64,000 nt of DNA from assembly GCF_037976325.1 (NCBI RefSeq), contig NZ_CP150265.1, forward strand, positions 758,001 through 822,000. Direction: 5' to 3'. Below the pieces are notes generated by a model, which saw nothing but the letters and a program-made list of their open reading frames with translations, had not been told where the DNA came from and ran no database searches. The translations under genes were made by a program, and so were the position numbers. Source of the DNA: Paenibacillus sp. FSL K6-3182. GTDB taxonomy: Bacteria > Bacillota > Bacilli > Paenibacillales > Paenibacillaceae. Below, piece by piece: positions 7,426 to 15,203 of this stretch; position 1 is the first letter of the stretch, and the number at the start of each line of letters is the position of its first letter.

Positions 7426-9016
7426 CACGCTGCTCGCCATTCGAACCTCCATTACGGCAAACATGCTCATTTATTATATTCAGAAGCTGCCGCTGCTCGG
7501 CAAGCTGGTCCACAATAGCTTCTATGCCAATTTGGGGCTCAAAAAAGCCGTTTCTATTATAGCGCTCATAATTACCCAGCTGTGGGGATTCATGCTTCGA
7601 TTCGCGTATTTGGGGATACTTATTTACTTGCCTATAGCAGAATTCGTTGTGGGATTGTCAGAGGAAGAAAAGCACCAGCAGTTTGTACATATTTTTGCAA
7701 TCATCAGCTTTGTTGTGGCAGCGATCAGCAGCGCGACTGTGCTCGAACCAAAGCGAGAGAAGTACGTAGCGGTGAAGCTGATGAGGCTGTCTGGAAAAAG
7801 ATACATGCAGGTGTCACTTGCCTATCGTTATACAACCTTTTTGCTATATCTACTGCCAGCCATGCTTTTGTTCGGATCACTCGCGGGAGTCTCCATTTTG
7901 CAAGCGATTTTGCTAACCATTATGGTCACAATGTGGCGAGTTCTTGCGGAGTATGCACATCTCAAGCTTTTTGAGAAAACGGGCATTGTACTGATTAAAC
8001 AAACAGCTCTCGTATGGATGATTATTTTAATTGGTTATGCCGGCGCGTATTTGCCACTGCTGCTCGGCAAGGTTCCGTTTACGGGTACGTTTCTTCTGAG
8101 TCTGCCGGTTTGTATTGTCATTATAGCTGTAGGCTTGTTTGCTGTCTTTCAACTGGCCCGTTATACCGGTTACAGTGGAGTAGTTGATGCGGCAACTAAA
8201 AGGGATGACCCTCTGCTCGATCTAGGTCGTATGGTTACAGAGTCACAGAAGAAGAGCGTCAAATCAAAGGATAGCGATTATATTATAGATGTAAACGAGC
8301 AAGGCCAGTTAGACGGCAAAAAAGGTTATGCGTATTTGAACGCTATATTTTTTCTCCGGCATCGCAGCCTGATCAGCAGCCCGGTTAACAAACGATTAGT
8401 TATCGTTGGTGCTTTCGGTGTGGTGGGTGTTCTGCTTACCTTCCTATTCCAAGAGCAGCTGCAGAGTCTAAAATGGAATGCGGGAACGGTATTTCCGTTC
8501 TTAGTTCTGATTATGTATTACATGTCCGTTGGAGAAAACATTTGCAAGGCCATGTTCTACAACTGTGATCTTAGCCTAATGCGTTATAGCTTCTATCGCG
8601 GCTCGGCATTTGGTCATTTCCTCATTCGGCTAAAAAAAATGATGGGCTTGAACCTGAGTATTGCCGCTGCTTTTGGGGTGTCACTAACAGCAATTATCGC
8701 AGCAGCGGGCGGGGAGTGGCTAAACAGAGAACTGTTCATGCTTTGGATCTGTGTTATTTCGTTGGCCGTGTTTTTCACCATACATCATTTGTTTATGTAT
8801 TATATTTTTCAACCGTATTCTACAGAGCTGAATGTGAAAAACCCGCTATATTATATAGTGAATATGGGGATATCAGCAGCTAGCGGGGCATGTATCTTTT
8901 TGCGAATTCCGATAGTGCCATTTACGGTGAGTATAGCTGCTTTGACGCTGCTTTACTTAGCTGCTGCGCCAGTGCTTGTCCGCAGGTACGGGCCGAGAAC
9001 GTTTCGAGTGAGATAA
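7409..9016 (+). CDS. Multispanning ABC transporter membrane subunit (YthQ-like)
   Basis: 535-residue integral membrane protein with about ten to twelve hydrophobic segments, including clusters near residues 50-75, 95-115, 140-185, 200-250, 335-365, 410-460 and 475-520. A long charged cytoplasmic stretch around 265-315 splits the two membrane halves. It pairs with the preceding ATPase, whose gene it overlaps. ATG 7409 was preferred to ATG 7400 because GAAGGA (7395-7400) lies eight bases before it. The size and layout fit YthQ-like exporters, but the identification is tentative and the cargo is unknown. Confidence 0.72.
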   Translation: MLRTLNTLLAIRTSITANMLIYYIQKLPLLGKLVHNSFYANLGLKKAVSIIALIITQLWGFMLRFAYLGILIYLPIAEFVVGLSEEEKHQQFVHIFAIISFVVAAISSATVLEPKREKYVAVKLMRLSGKRYMQVSLAYRYTTFLLYLLPAMLLFGSLAGVSILQAILLTIMVTMWRVLAEYAHLKLFEKTGIVLIKQTALVWMIILIGYAGAYLPLLLGKVPFTGTFLLSLPVCIVIIAVGLFAVFQLARYTGYSGVVDAATKRDDPLLDLGRMVTESQKKSVKSKDSDYIIDVNEQGQLDGKKGYAYLNAIFFLRHRSLISSPVNKRLVIVGAFGVVGVLLTFLFQEQLQSLKWNAGTVFPFLVLIMYYMSVGENICKAMFYNCDLSLMRYSFYRGSAFGHFLIRLKKMMGLNLSIAAAFGVSLTAIIAAAGGEWLNRELFMLWICVISLAVFFTIHHLFMYYIFQPYSTELNVKNPLYYIVNMGISAASGACIFLRIPIVPFTVSIAALTLLYLAAAPVLVRRYGPRTFRVR

Positions 9017-9107
9017 GAATGATGATGCTCTTGCTTGCAGAATGAATTTTTAAAAAAAGGATTGCAAGTTTCTCCTACATCGTCACAAGATTATAGTAAA
9101 CAACGAT

Positions 9108-9138
9108 AGGTCACGCCTGGCTAAGCCAGGCGTGACCT
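9108..9138. terminator. Strong hairpin between convergent genes
   Basis: A perfect 14-base-pair stem, AGGTCACGCCTGGC (9108-9121) and GCCAGGCGTGACCT (9125-9138), closes a 3-base loop; flanking AACGA/TCGTT extends it. It sits between the convergent exporter and DUF378 genes. No strong U-run follows on either strand, so it may slow polymerase or protect 3' ends rather than act as a classic terminator. Confidence 0.6.
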
Positions 9139-9158
9139 GTCGTTACTGCCGTTATTCG

Positions 9159-9362
9159 TTAGTCCTCGCTTGTTACCTTTCCAAAAAGGGATAGAGCGTA
9201 AAGCGCAGCGACACCGACGACGATATATACAATTCGTGATCCAACCTCTTCTGTTCCCCCAAAAACCTCACTGACGACGTCATAATTGAATAAGCCCACG
9301 GATAACCAATTTAAGCCGCCTAGGATGATCAGAATAAGACTAATTACGTTAAGTGCCTTCAT
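9159..9362 (-). CDS. DUF378 family small membrane protein
   Basis: 67-residue protein with two hydrophobic segments (about 4-27 and 42-62) and the family's LGGLNWLSVGLFNYDVV motif. This matches DUF378, related to B. subtilis YuzA. Function is unknown. The ATG at 9362 is preceded by AAGGAGG nine bases upstream, an ideal ribosome-binding site. It is a single gene. Confidence 0.85.
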   Translation of the reverse strand: MKALNVISLILIILGGLNWLSVGLFNYDVVSEVFGGTEEVGSRIVYIVVGVAALYALSLFGKVTSED

Positions 9363-9715
9363 CAGAATTAACCTCCTTAATGGGGTTTCCTAACTTTTTT
9401 GCTGAAAAGCCTGATGGATGTGCGCTGATTCTTAGTTGTTTACTATAGGATTATGAGTATCTGCCGCATGATATGCCATACAAGCCTCATCCTTTAAACA
9501 CATGTATCGCATTTTTTACAGTGTTTGACCAAGTTAGAACGGATAGATTTTCTTCGCTTTTCTTCGCACTGCGATGAAGGAGAACGATCATATTAAATTA
9601 TGGAATCATGCTTCCATTAAAGTGAGCTGCAGAGATATCTATCACCGACTAGACAAGAGCACGATCAGACAATCATACCTCCTCATATGTTAAGGATAAG
9701 GAGGGAATGTACATT
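9363..9715. other. Divergent intergenic region (DUF378 / YheC-D)
   Basis: About 350 bases holding the upstream regions of two divergent genes. A 13-base sequence at 9435-9447 (GTTGTTTACTATA) is the exact reverse complement of 9092-9104 beyond the other end of the DUF378 gene. No clear promoter hexamers were identified. Confidence 0.35.
9678..9704 (+). promoter_or_regulatory. Possible ribosome-binding-site-sequestering hairpin
   Basis: CCTCCT at 9678-9683 is an exact complement of the Shine-Dalgarno AGGAGG at 9699-9704, with a 15-base loop. If transcription starts upstream, the mRNA could fold to hide the ribosome-binding site of the YheC/YheD-like gene. Confidence 0.35.
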
Positions 9716-10471
9716 ATGAACTACAAGAGTACCACTATTAAGAGCAAGTGGACAAAAACGAAATGGCTGCTTAAGAATGCAGATGTAAGAGCGTACGTTC
9801 CTAAGACGCTGCGCTTTAACCGAAGGAATCTTAGTACGATCCTTTCTCAATATCCAACTGTCTATTTCAAGCCGACCACTGGTTCAGGCGGCTTTAATAT
9901 TATACGGATAAAGAAGCAGGGAAATGGTTATCAGATGCAACACAACTCCGAAAAAAATCACTGCTCCACGCTCGACAACCTTTATGGAAAATTGAAAAGG
10001 CATGCGAGGAAACGTTCTTATTTGCTGCAAAAAGGCATTCATCTTGCCACTGTGAATGGCAACTCTTTCGACATACGGGTCATGGTACAAAAGACAAACA
10101 ACGGCATATGGAAGAGCAGTGCGCTCTTCACGAAAATAGGCAAGCGGGGGAAAGTTACAACAAACTATCACCAAGGCGGCCAGATCGGATATTTCCAGAA
10201 TACACTTTCTCAAGCAGGGTTCAGTTATGCTAGAGTAAAAAGAAAGGAAGCAGAACTGAAGAGGCTTGGCAGATCAGTTGGACGTATATTTGATAGACAT
10301 GGAAGTAGATTTCGCGAGCTGGGCCTCGATGTCGCCTTGGACAAAACCGGAAATGCCTGGATTCTAGAGGTAAATACGAGACCGCAGTTTTATCCGCTGA
10401 AGCATTTAAAGGACAAAAGCATGTATCGACGCATTACATCTTATGCCAAGCAATATGGAAGGAAGAAATAG
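9716..10471 (+). CDS. YheC/YheD-family spore-coat-associated ATP-grasp protein
   Basis: 251-residue protein with ATP-grasp features: the YFKPTTGSGGFNI lysine/glycine loop at about residues 51-63, the SFDIRVMVQ strand, and the metal-binding LEVNTRPQFYPL near the C-terminus. This is the YheC/YheD family, whose B. subtilis members associate with the endospore coat. The family resembles peptide-ligating ATP-grasp enzymes, but the substrate is unknown. It is shorter than full YheC (about 360 residues) and consists of the catalytic core only. ATG 9716 was chosen over 9707 because GGAGGG (9700-9705) gives ten bases of spacing. A terminator follows immediately. Confidence 0.82.
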   Translation: MNYKSTTIKSKWTKTKWLLKNADVRAYVPKTLRFNRRNLSTILSQYPTVYFKPTTGSGGFNIIRIKKQGNGYQMQHNSEKNHCSTLDNLYGKLKRHARKRSYLLQKGIHLATVNGNSFDIRVMVQKTNNGIWKSSALFTKIGKRGKVTTNYHQGGQIGYFQNTLSQAGFSYARVKRKEAELKRLGRSVGRIFDRHGSRFRELGLDVALDKTGNAWILEVNTRPQFYPLKHLKDKSMYRRITSYAKQYGRKK

Positions 10472-10479
10472 ACAAAAAA

Positions 10480-10515
10480 AACGACGCCTCTCGCGAAAGA
10501 GGGCGTCGTTTTTCT
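10480..10515. terminator. Bidirectional rho-independent terminator
   Basis: ACGACGCCTCT (10481-10491) and AGAGGGCGTCGT pair with one bulged base around a CGCGAA loop, with an A8 run before and TTTTTCTTTT after. It serves the YheC/D-like gene and the convergent LysM gene. Confidence 0.9.
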
Positions 10516-10524
10516 TTTAGCTAA

Positions 10525-11637
10525 TCATTTAGGGATTTTCAATACCGTGCCGGCTTTTACATTATCAATATCTACGATTTGATTGAAGTCGGCAATAAAC
10601 ATTGCGTATTTGTTAGAGCCATAATAGGTTTTGGAAATGCTGTAAAGCGTCTCACCGTTTTTAACGGTATGATCTACTGTCTCAAAACCTGGAGATACGC
10701 CCCATGAGTTATCATCTTCCTCTTTCTTATAATTTTTAAGAGAAGGAATGATGAGATTGCTGCCTGCTTTCAATCCGGCGTTTTTGTCAATTTTGTTTTC
10801 CTGCGCAATGTAACTTACATATTCCGCGGATTTATAAAACATTTTGGATATGCTGGAGAGGGTATCGCCAGCCTGTACCAAATAGGTTGCTGGCAGGGTG
10901 ATTTTGGAATAATCCTTTGTCCCTTGCGAGTTGCCGCCTGTTGATCCAGTGCCAGAGGATAATGCCGGAATAGTTACCTTATCTCCAGCTTTCATATCAT
11001 TAATAAACAAAATATGGTTATGCTCTGCAAGCAGTGCATAGTGGTCTTTCGATTGATAAAATTTCTCTGATATTGAGCTTAAGGTGTCGCCTTTTTGAAC
11101 GATATAGGTAGTTGGAAGCTTTATCGTCTCATTGGAGGAACTTGTTGTCTTGTCGCTGTCCTTCGGTTCTTGTACAGGCTTTTCCACCTTGTCGGGCTTT
11201 TCTGTCACAGCGGGCTTAGAAGTGTCAGGTGTTTTAACGGTCTCTTTGACCGGTGGATTTGGATTATTAGTCTCAACAGGTTTGGAACCGGTATTGGTAT
11301 CCTGTTTTTCTTCAGTTGGTTCTTGTTTTTCTTCATCGTCTACAGATCCTGCGGGGATAAGCTCGTCTACAATCGTTTCAAGCCCGCCATTTTCATTTTT
11401 GCTTGAATTCGAGTTAGCGGTTTCATTATTGAGCGCTTGCTCATTTGATTGCTCTAGCTTATTAGCAACAGCGGATTGCAGGTTGAAATCAACCACACTC
11501 AAATATTTGCCGTACAGAACTCCGCAGACTCCAATGAGAATAATGACGATTGCTAAGTAGATGATGAGAGTCGTTTTTTTCAAAGATACAAAGCTGCCTT
11601 TTTGACGGTTATTGCTGCGTGTAATTTTCTGATTCAA
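10525..11637 (-). CDS. Membrane-anchored protein with three LysM domains
   Basis: 370-residue protein with one N-terminal membrane segment (about residues 21-43) and an outside-facing remainder. A Pro/Glu/Lys/Thr-rich linker follows (about 70-175). Three LysM repeats fill about 175-370; each begins with a V-x-GDTL/GETL-SSIS/YSIS motif and ends with an IP strand. LysM modules bind N-acetylglucosamine chains of peptidoglycan, so the protein may tether membrane and wall or take part in spore or cell-wall assembly. No hydrolase domain is present. The start is placed at TTG 11637, where AAAGGGG lies about nine bases upstream; an earlier in-frame TTG at 11661 lacks a ribosome-binding site. Confidence 0.8.
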   Translation of the reverse strand: MNQKITRSNNRQKGSFVSLKKTTLIIYLAIVIILIGVCGVLYGKYLSVVDFNLQSAVANKLEQSNEQALNNETANSNSSKNENGGLETIVDELIPAGSVDDEEKQEPTEEKQDTNTGSKPVETNNPNPPVKETVKTPDTSKPAVTEKPDKVEKPVQEPKDSDKTTSSSNETIKLPTTYIVQKGDTLSSISEKFYQSKDHYALLAEHNHILFINDMKAGDKVTIPALSSGTGSTGGNSQGTKDYSKITLPATYLVQAGDTLSSISKMFYKSAEYVSYIAQENKIDKNAGLKAGSNLIIPSLKNYKKEEDDNSWGVSPGFETVDHTVKNGETLYSISKTYYGSNKYAMFIADFNQIVDIDNVKAGTVLKIPK

Positions 11638-11907
11638 GCACGTTTTCCCCTTTATTCTCAACTTGATTCTATTTTATCCGACATGTTCCAACATGTGGAA
11701 TGGGACTAAACAGCCATTTCAACAGTATGCAAAATGCTCCGGACGCAGCTCGCATATACTACCAATTTGTGCATAGCGCCAAAAAATGAAGTATTTAATA
11801 GAACTTAGCTCAAAAAGACCAGTTTAAATGGCAATATACATACAACAATGGTTATTTTACACTATGCTTCTATACAAGATCTAAACATACGATTCAGTGG
11901 AATGAAT
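11638..11907. promoter_or_regulatory. LysM gene upstream region with a 16-base dyad
   Basis: On the minus strand a candidate promoter (TCCACA, 17-base spacer, TAAAAT) precedes the LysM gene. Its spacer contains a dyad, ACATGTT-GG-AACATGT in minus-strand sense (11681-11696), which is well placed for a repressor. I saw nothing in 11720-11907. Confidence 0.4.
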
Positions 11908-11956
11908 AGAAAAAAAAGCCGCTCGCCATCCAGTGAATACTGGAGGGTGAACGGCT
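11908..11956 (-). terminator. Rho-independent terminator of the sigma/anti-sigma operon
   Basis: On the minus strand AGCCG...CTCCAGT pairs with ACTGGA...CGGCT (11917-11956), with G-U pairs, and is followed by eight U residues. Confidence 0.8.
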
Positions 11957-11990
11957 ATTAAACTTGTTTTATTTGACCCTGTCTCTAGCC

Positions 11991-12965
11991 CTAGATCAAG
12001 CCTTTTACGACGAGCTTAAATTGCTCTTCTGTCAGATCTACATTGCCTGATGCTGTCACCTGATAATGTGTTTTTTGCGCTTCGTCATACCATATCGCTT
12101 GATAGCTTTGAAAGCCGTGTATACTGCCGCTTGCAAAAATAGTTTCTATGCCGTTTATAGCGACTGTTTCTTGTGTATATTCCGCGGAGAGAGCAACCTC
12201 CATGCCAATAATGTCTTTCATGGCTTGGATCCGAATGCTCATGTCGTTTTTCGTATATTCGAGCTCTGATATATTTGCTTTTGTCCAGTTGACCTCTTCG
12301 ATGAATAAATCCTGATCCGGCTCCGCCGCAGCCCTTTGTTTGAACAACGCAAGCAATCTAGCGTATTCTTCAGCCAGGGAAGCGTCATGTTCATTCGGAG
12401 TGAGCGGCATAACGCTGCCGTATTTGAATGTGAACCCATCTGGCAAGTTTACTGGCTCCTTAATGACTGGTGCGGAAGTGCGATTGAGAAGCTCCTTAAA
12501 ATCGTTGTAAGAAGTGTCCGTATTTGTGTTGTGGAGGTATTGTATAGCTAGAGACGAACGATCAGTTCTAACGAAGTAGGCCAGCATTTGTCCTGGCTTA
12601 GCTAATTCTAGTACGTGATCTCTATAAGTTGGAAGCGGAGGGTCATTTTGAAACGTATAAGGTATGATTTTCGATTCTGACTCCAGCACAATGGATTTAA
12701 TTTTGACATCTCCCGCACGATCACGAATTTGAATCAGTTCACTTGCAGCATATACGGATGCAGATGTTAGAAGCACAATGAATAGAATCGTGGCGTAGAT
12801 CGGAAATCGCTTTACTAGATTGTAGCTTCGGACCTTTATGCCTGATTGCGAAGCAGAAATATGATTCATTACAGCATCTGATAAATTAATAGTATTGATC
12901 TGATGATCAGGTATGGAATGCTGCCTTAAGTCTTTATATGGATCGTCTGATTGTTCTCGTCCCAT
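11991..12965 (-). CDS. Membrane anti-sigma factor-like protein, partner of the ECF sigma
   Basis: 324-residue bitopic protein. A hydrophilic N-terminal part of about 52 residues would face the cytoplasm and could hold the sigma factor. One membrane segment lies at about 54-75, followed by a large extracellular domain (about 76-324). The C-terminal part (YQAIWYDEAQKTHYQVTASG..., then LTEEQFKLVVKGL) resembles the DUF4367-type domain of Gram-positive anti-sigma proteins. No His-Cys zinc motif is visible, so it is not a ZAS-type factor. The ATG at 12965 has AGGAGGAG just upstream and lies 40 bases inside the sigma gene, so translation of the two is coupled. Confidence 0.75.
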   Translation of the reverse strand: MGREQSDDPYKDLRQHSIPDHQINTINLSDAVMNHISASQSGIKVRSYNLVKRFPIYATILFIVLLTSASVYAASELIQIRDRAGDVKIKSIVLESESKIIPYTFQNDPPLPTYRDHVLELAKPGQMLAYFVRTDRSSLAIQYLHNTNTDTSYNDFKELLNRTSAPVIKEPVNLPDGFTFKYGSVMPLTPNEHDASLAEEYARLLALFKQRAAAEPDQDLFIEEVNWTKANISELEYTKNDMSIRIQAMKDIIGMEVALSAEYTQETVAINGIETIFASGSIHGFQSYQAIWYDEAQKTHYQVTASGNVDLTEEQFKLVVKGLI

Positions 12966-13480
12966 TTTAGCTCCTCCTGCCATTCCGCCATTTTTTTTCT
13001 AACCTTTTCTTTCATTCTGCTTAATCTTTTTTTAGCAGCCTCCGGTTTGCATCCCATAATCTCACCCAGCTCCTCGAAAGTTCGTTCTTCAAAAATGCGA
13101 AGAATGAGCATAGATCGATCCTCTGGAGATAACGCAGACAGTGCATACATTAATTGCGGGCTGAATAATCGGTTGTCTATCGTTTGTTCTGGACTCTCTG
13201 CTTTCACTTCCGGAGTAAACAATCGAAGCAGCAGACGAAGCTGGTATTTACGCTTACGCAATAGGTTTAAACAATGACGGTAGGCAATTTTGTACAACCA
13301 TGAAGAGAAGCTGACCGTGTTCTTGTATTGCATAATAGACTCGAACGCTTTTATGAAAATATCTTGGGCGGCATCTTCGGCATCCTGCTGATTTCCAAGT
13401 AACCGCAAGCAGTAGCGGTAGATGGCCTGCTGATACTTTTGAACGACCTCGACATAGTAACTCGATTCGCCTTTTTGCAC
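12926..13480 (-). CDS. ECF RNA polymerase sigma factor
   Basis: Sigma-70 family factor with region 2 (NQQDAEDAAQDIFIKAF, then FSSWLYKIAYRHCLNLLR) and region 4 (ALSPEDRSMLILRIFEERTFEELGEIMGCKPEAAKKRLSRM). GTG 13480 is the first ordinary start codon and gives 184 residues, but it has no ribosome-binding site. Twelve further in-frame codons upstream encode a plausible N-terminus (EDQTIEQFIVR). The strong GGGAGGAG (13529-13522) is spaced seven bases from an ATC codon at 13516-13514, just where an ATG would be expected. The true start may therefore be 13516. The adjacent anti-sigma gene overlaps the 3' end. Target promoters are unknown, but autoregulation is usual. Confidence 0.82.
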   Translation of the reverse strand: MQKGESSYYVEVVQKYQQAIYRYCLRLLGNQQDAEDAAQDIFIKAFESIMQYKNTVSFSSWLYKIAYRHCLNLLRKRKYQLRLLLRLFTPEVKAESPEQTIDNRLFSPQLMYALSALSPEDRSMLILRIFEERTFEELGEIMGCKPEAAKKRLSRMKEKVRKKMAEWQEELKWDENNQTIHIKT

Positions 13481-13699
13481 CCGTACGATGAATTGCTCAA
13501 TGGTCTGGTCTTCGATGAAATCTCCTCCCTTCGCGAATGGTGCTTTCTAATCTATATAACACTTTATAACAGTCAATCGGGACATTTAATATTCTCCACA
13601 ATATATCGTACAGACGACTATGTGTATACATAAAAGGAAGGGAGTCCCAAATGTTAATAGGGATATAAAACTGCGAGAAAATATACCCAATATATTTCA

Positions 13700-13734
13700 T
13701 TGACGCCTCTAATTAATAATGATAATCTTTATCA
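13700..13734 (+). promoter_or_regulatory. Fur-box-controlled promoter of the siderophore-binding protein gene
   Basis: TTGACG (13700-13705), a 17-base spacer and TAATCT (13723-13728) form a good sigma-A promoter. The -10 lies inside TGATAATCTTTATCA (13720-13734), a 7-1-7 Fur box with one mismatch to the consensus TGATAATNATTATCA. Iron-loaded Fur bound here would block polymerase, so the gene should be induced by iron starvation. Confidence 0.8.
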
Positions 13735-13761
13735 ATAAAAGAGGTGGGTGAGAACTTTTAG

Positions 13762-13827
13762 CCCAGTATTACTGGGGAAAAGTAAGCTTAGCTGCGCCCA
13801 AAAATATAGCTACACATTACTGGGGGA
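13762..13827 (+). promoter_or_regulatory. Leader with alternative hairpins reaching the ribosome-binding site
   Basis: CCCAGT (13762-13767) can pair with ACTGGG at 13771-13776, or with the copy ACTGGGGG at 13819-13826 that includes the Shine-Dalgarno sequence. ATTACTGGGG occurs in both places. The pairings are mutually exclusive, which suggests, but does not prove, control of translation. Confidence 0.3.
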
Positions 13828-13834
13828 TATCATC

Positions 13835-14827
13835 TTGAAGAAAAACGTATTCATATGTATGAGTATACTTTTATTTGTATTAGCATTAGCGGCATGCGGG
13901 AAGGCAGAAACGAATCCACAAGCAACGTCAAACCTTGAGCAGAATGACGCGGCTTCACAGAATGAGAAAGCATCTAATGAAAGTACGACCGAAACGCGGG
14001 TTTATAAACATTTCTTTGGAGAAACGAAGATCCCGGTCAATCCGGAAAAAGTCGTTACACTCCAATATGCCAGCCATATGCTTAAGGTAGGACTTAAACC
14101 AATCGGAGCTTCAAGCCATTTGCTTGAAACAACGGATGTGGATTTTAAAGGTATTGAAGACGTTGGAAGCGCAGATCAAATAAACTACGAGAAAATCGTG
14201 TCATTGCAGCCTGACTTGATTATTGCTGGCGACATGGAGAAGGAGGTTTATGACAAGCTTACTAAAATAGCTCCAACGGTTGTTGTTCCTTGGATGGATT
14301 ACGATGTGTTCGGCCACGTTGAGGTTATAGGAGATATTCTGAATCGCAAGCAGGAAGCAGCAGCATGGAAAACGGATTTCGATGAGAAAATGAAAACAGC
14401 AAAAGATCAAATTATCGGTAAAATTGGCGAGGGCAAAACATTTGCTATTTATAGAGTGGACCCGAAACAATTTTATGTCTATGGCGTTCGCAATATGGGC
14501 TTTACGCTTTATAAAGCGCTTGGACTCACTCCGCCTGCTCTCGTTCAGAAGGAAATAGAGAAAGACCCGAATTTGTGGGCAGTCCCCATATCCTTGGAGG
14601 TGCTTCCGGATTACGACGCTGATTATGTGTTCCTGACTTTGCTTGAGGGAGAGGATACAACTAAGCGTTTGGACGAAATTAAACAAAGCTCGTTGTGGAA
14701 AAATCTCACGGCCGTTAAAGAAAATCAGATTTACGATATTAGCATGGACACTTGGTTAGGCTACACGCCTCATGATATTGAAGTTCAAATAAAGGAAGCT
14801 GTTCAATTTTTGACACAGGATAAGTAG
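13835..14827 (+). CDS. Iron-siderophore ABC transporter substrate-binding lipoprotein
   Basis: 330-residue FecB/FhuD-type class III binding protein. A lipoprotein signal peptide ends in the lipobox LAAC (Cys about residue 20), so the mature protein is tethered to the membrane outside. Two lobes joined by a long helix follow: FFGETKIPVNPEKVVTL, VGSADQINYEKIVSLQPDLIIAG, then a C-terminal lobe ending at HDIEVQIKEAVQFL. Start TTG 13835 was chosen because GGGGGA lies seven bases upstream and it places the signal peptide at the N-terminus. No permease or ATPase gene is adjacent, so partners must be encoded elsewhere. Iron regulation is supported by the upstream Fur box. Confidence 0.88.
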   Translation: MKKNVFICMSILLFVLALAACGKAETNPQATSNLEQNDAASQNEKASNESTTETRVYKHFFGETKIPVNPEKVVTLQYASHMLKVGLKPIGASSHLLETTDVDFKGIEDVGSADQINYEKIVSLQPDLIIAGDMEKEVYDKLTKIAPTVVVPWMDYDVFGHVEVIGDILNRKQEAAAWKTDFDEKMKTAKDQIIGKIGEGKTFAIYRVDPKQFYVYGVRNMGFTLYKALGLTPPALVQKEIEKDPNLWAVPISLEVLPDYDADYVFLTLLEGEDTTKRLDEIKQSSLWKNLTAVKENQIYDISMDTWLGYTPHDIEVQIKEAVQFLTQDK

Positions 14828-14980
14828 AAGCAGCAAAGGAAAGCTAGAAAGGTTGAGCTATTGTTCAGCATCAGGCAAGGGATTAGATGACTGTAGAAGG
14901 CCGATATGACTAGCAGTGGGCGGGCAATACTTATGTTTGCATGCCTGACCAGTTAGTTTTTAGAAAAAAAGTATTCAAAA
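14828..14980. other. Short intergenic stretch after the siderophore-binding gene
   Basis: No gene or recognised RNA element seen. A weak inverted pair (CAGGCA near 14872 and TGCCTG near 14942) could form a loose hairpin before the terminator. Confidence 0.25.
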
Positions 14981-14981
14981 T

Positions 14982-15023
14982 AAGCGCCGGAAATGCCTTA
15001 TAAAGGGCACCGGCGCTTTTTTT
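14982..15023 (+). terminator. Rho-independent terminator
   Basis: AAGCGCCGG (14982-14990) pairs with CCGGCGCTT (15010-15018), inner TGCC with GGCA, followed by a T run. It ends the siderophore-binding gene. Confidence 0.88.
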
Positions 15024-15154
15024 GTTGTTTGCTGTTCAGTTATAGCATTAATTCAGCAGGGGTTCTTCATATGGAGCTAACGAAATCCAATAGTTTAGAT
15101 AAAGTTCTCCCTCTTTATGGAAATGTGAACCTAACAAAACGAGGAACGCAATCC

Positions 15155-15160
15155 TATAAT
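15155..15160 (+). promoter_or_regulatory. Candidate -10 element of sugar importer module 1
   Basis: A perfect TATAAT lies 44 bases before the binding-protein start. The hexamer 17 bases upstream (TAACAA) is a poor -35, which would fit dependence on an AraC-type activator such as the module's own regulator. Confidence 0.4.
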
Positions 15161-15203
15161 CAAATTGTAAACGATCAAATTCCTTATAGGAGGGTCAACG
15201 AAA

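Noticed and set aside
11132..11560. Serine/valine-rich plus-strand frame opposite the LysM gene
   Set aside because: Produced by the antisense of a Pro/Thr/Glu-rich linker; no initiation site.
11681..11696. LexA/SOS box at the LysM promoter
   Set aside because: The dyad has GTT and AAC in the opposite order to the GAAC-N4-GTTC consensus.
14201..14686. 161-codon minus-strand frame opposite the siderophore-binding gene
   Set aside because: Antisense shadow; composition is cysteine- and phenylalanine-rich without a plausible fold.
14828..14980. Possible riboswitch or small RNA before the terminator at 14982
   Set aside because: It lies downstream of a gene and matches no conserved RNA core that I could recognise.
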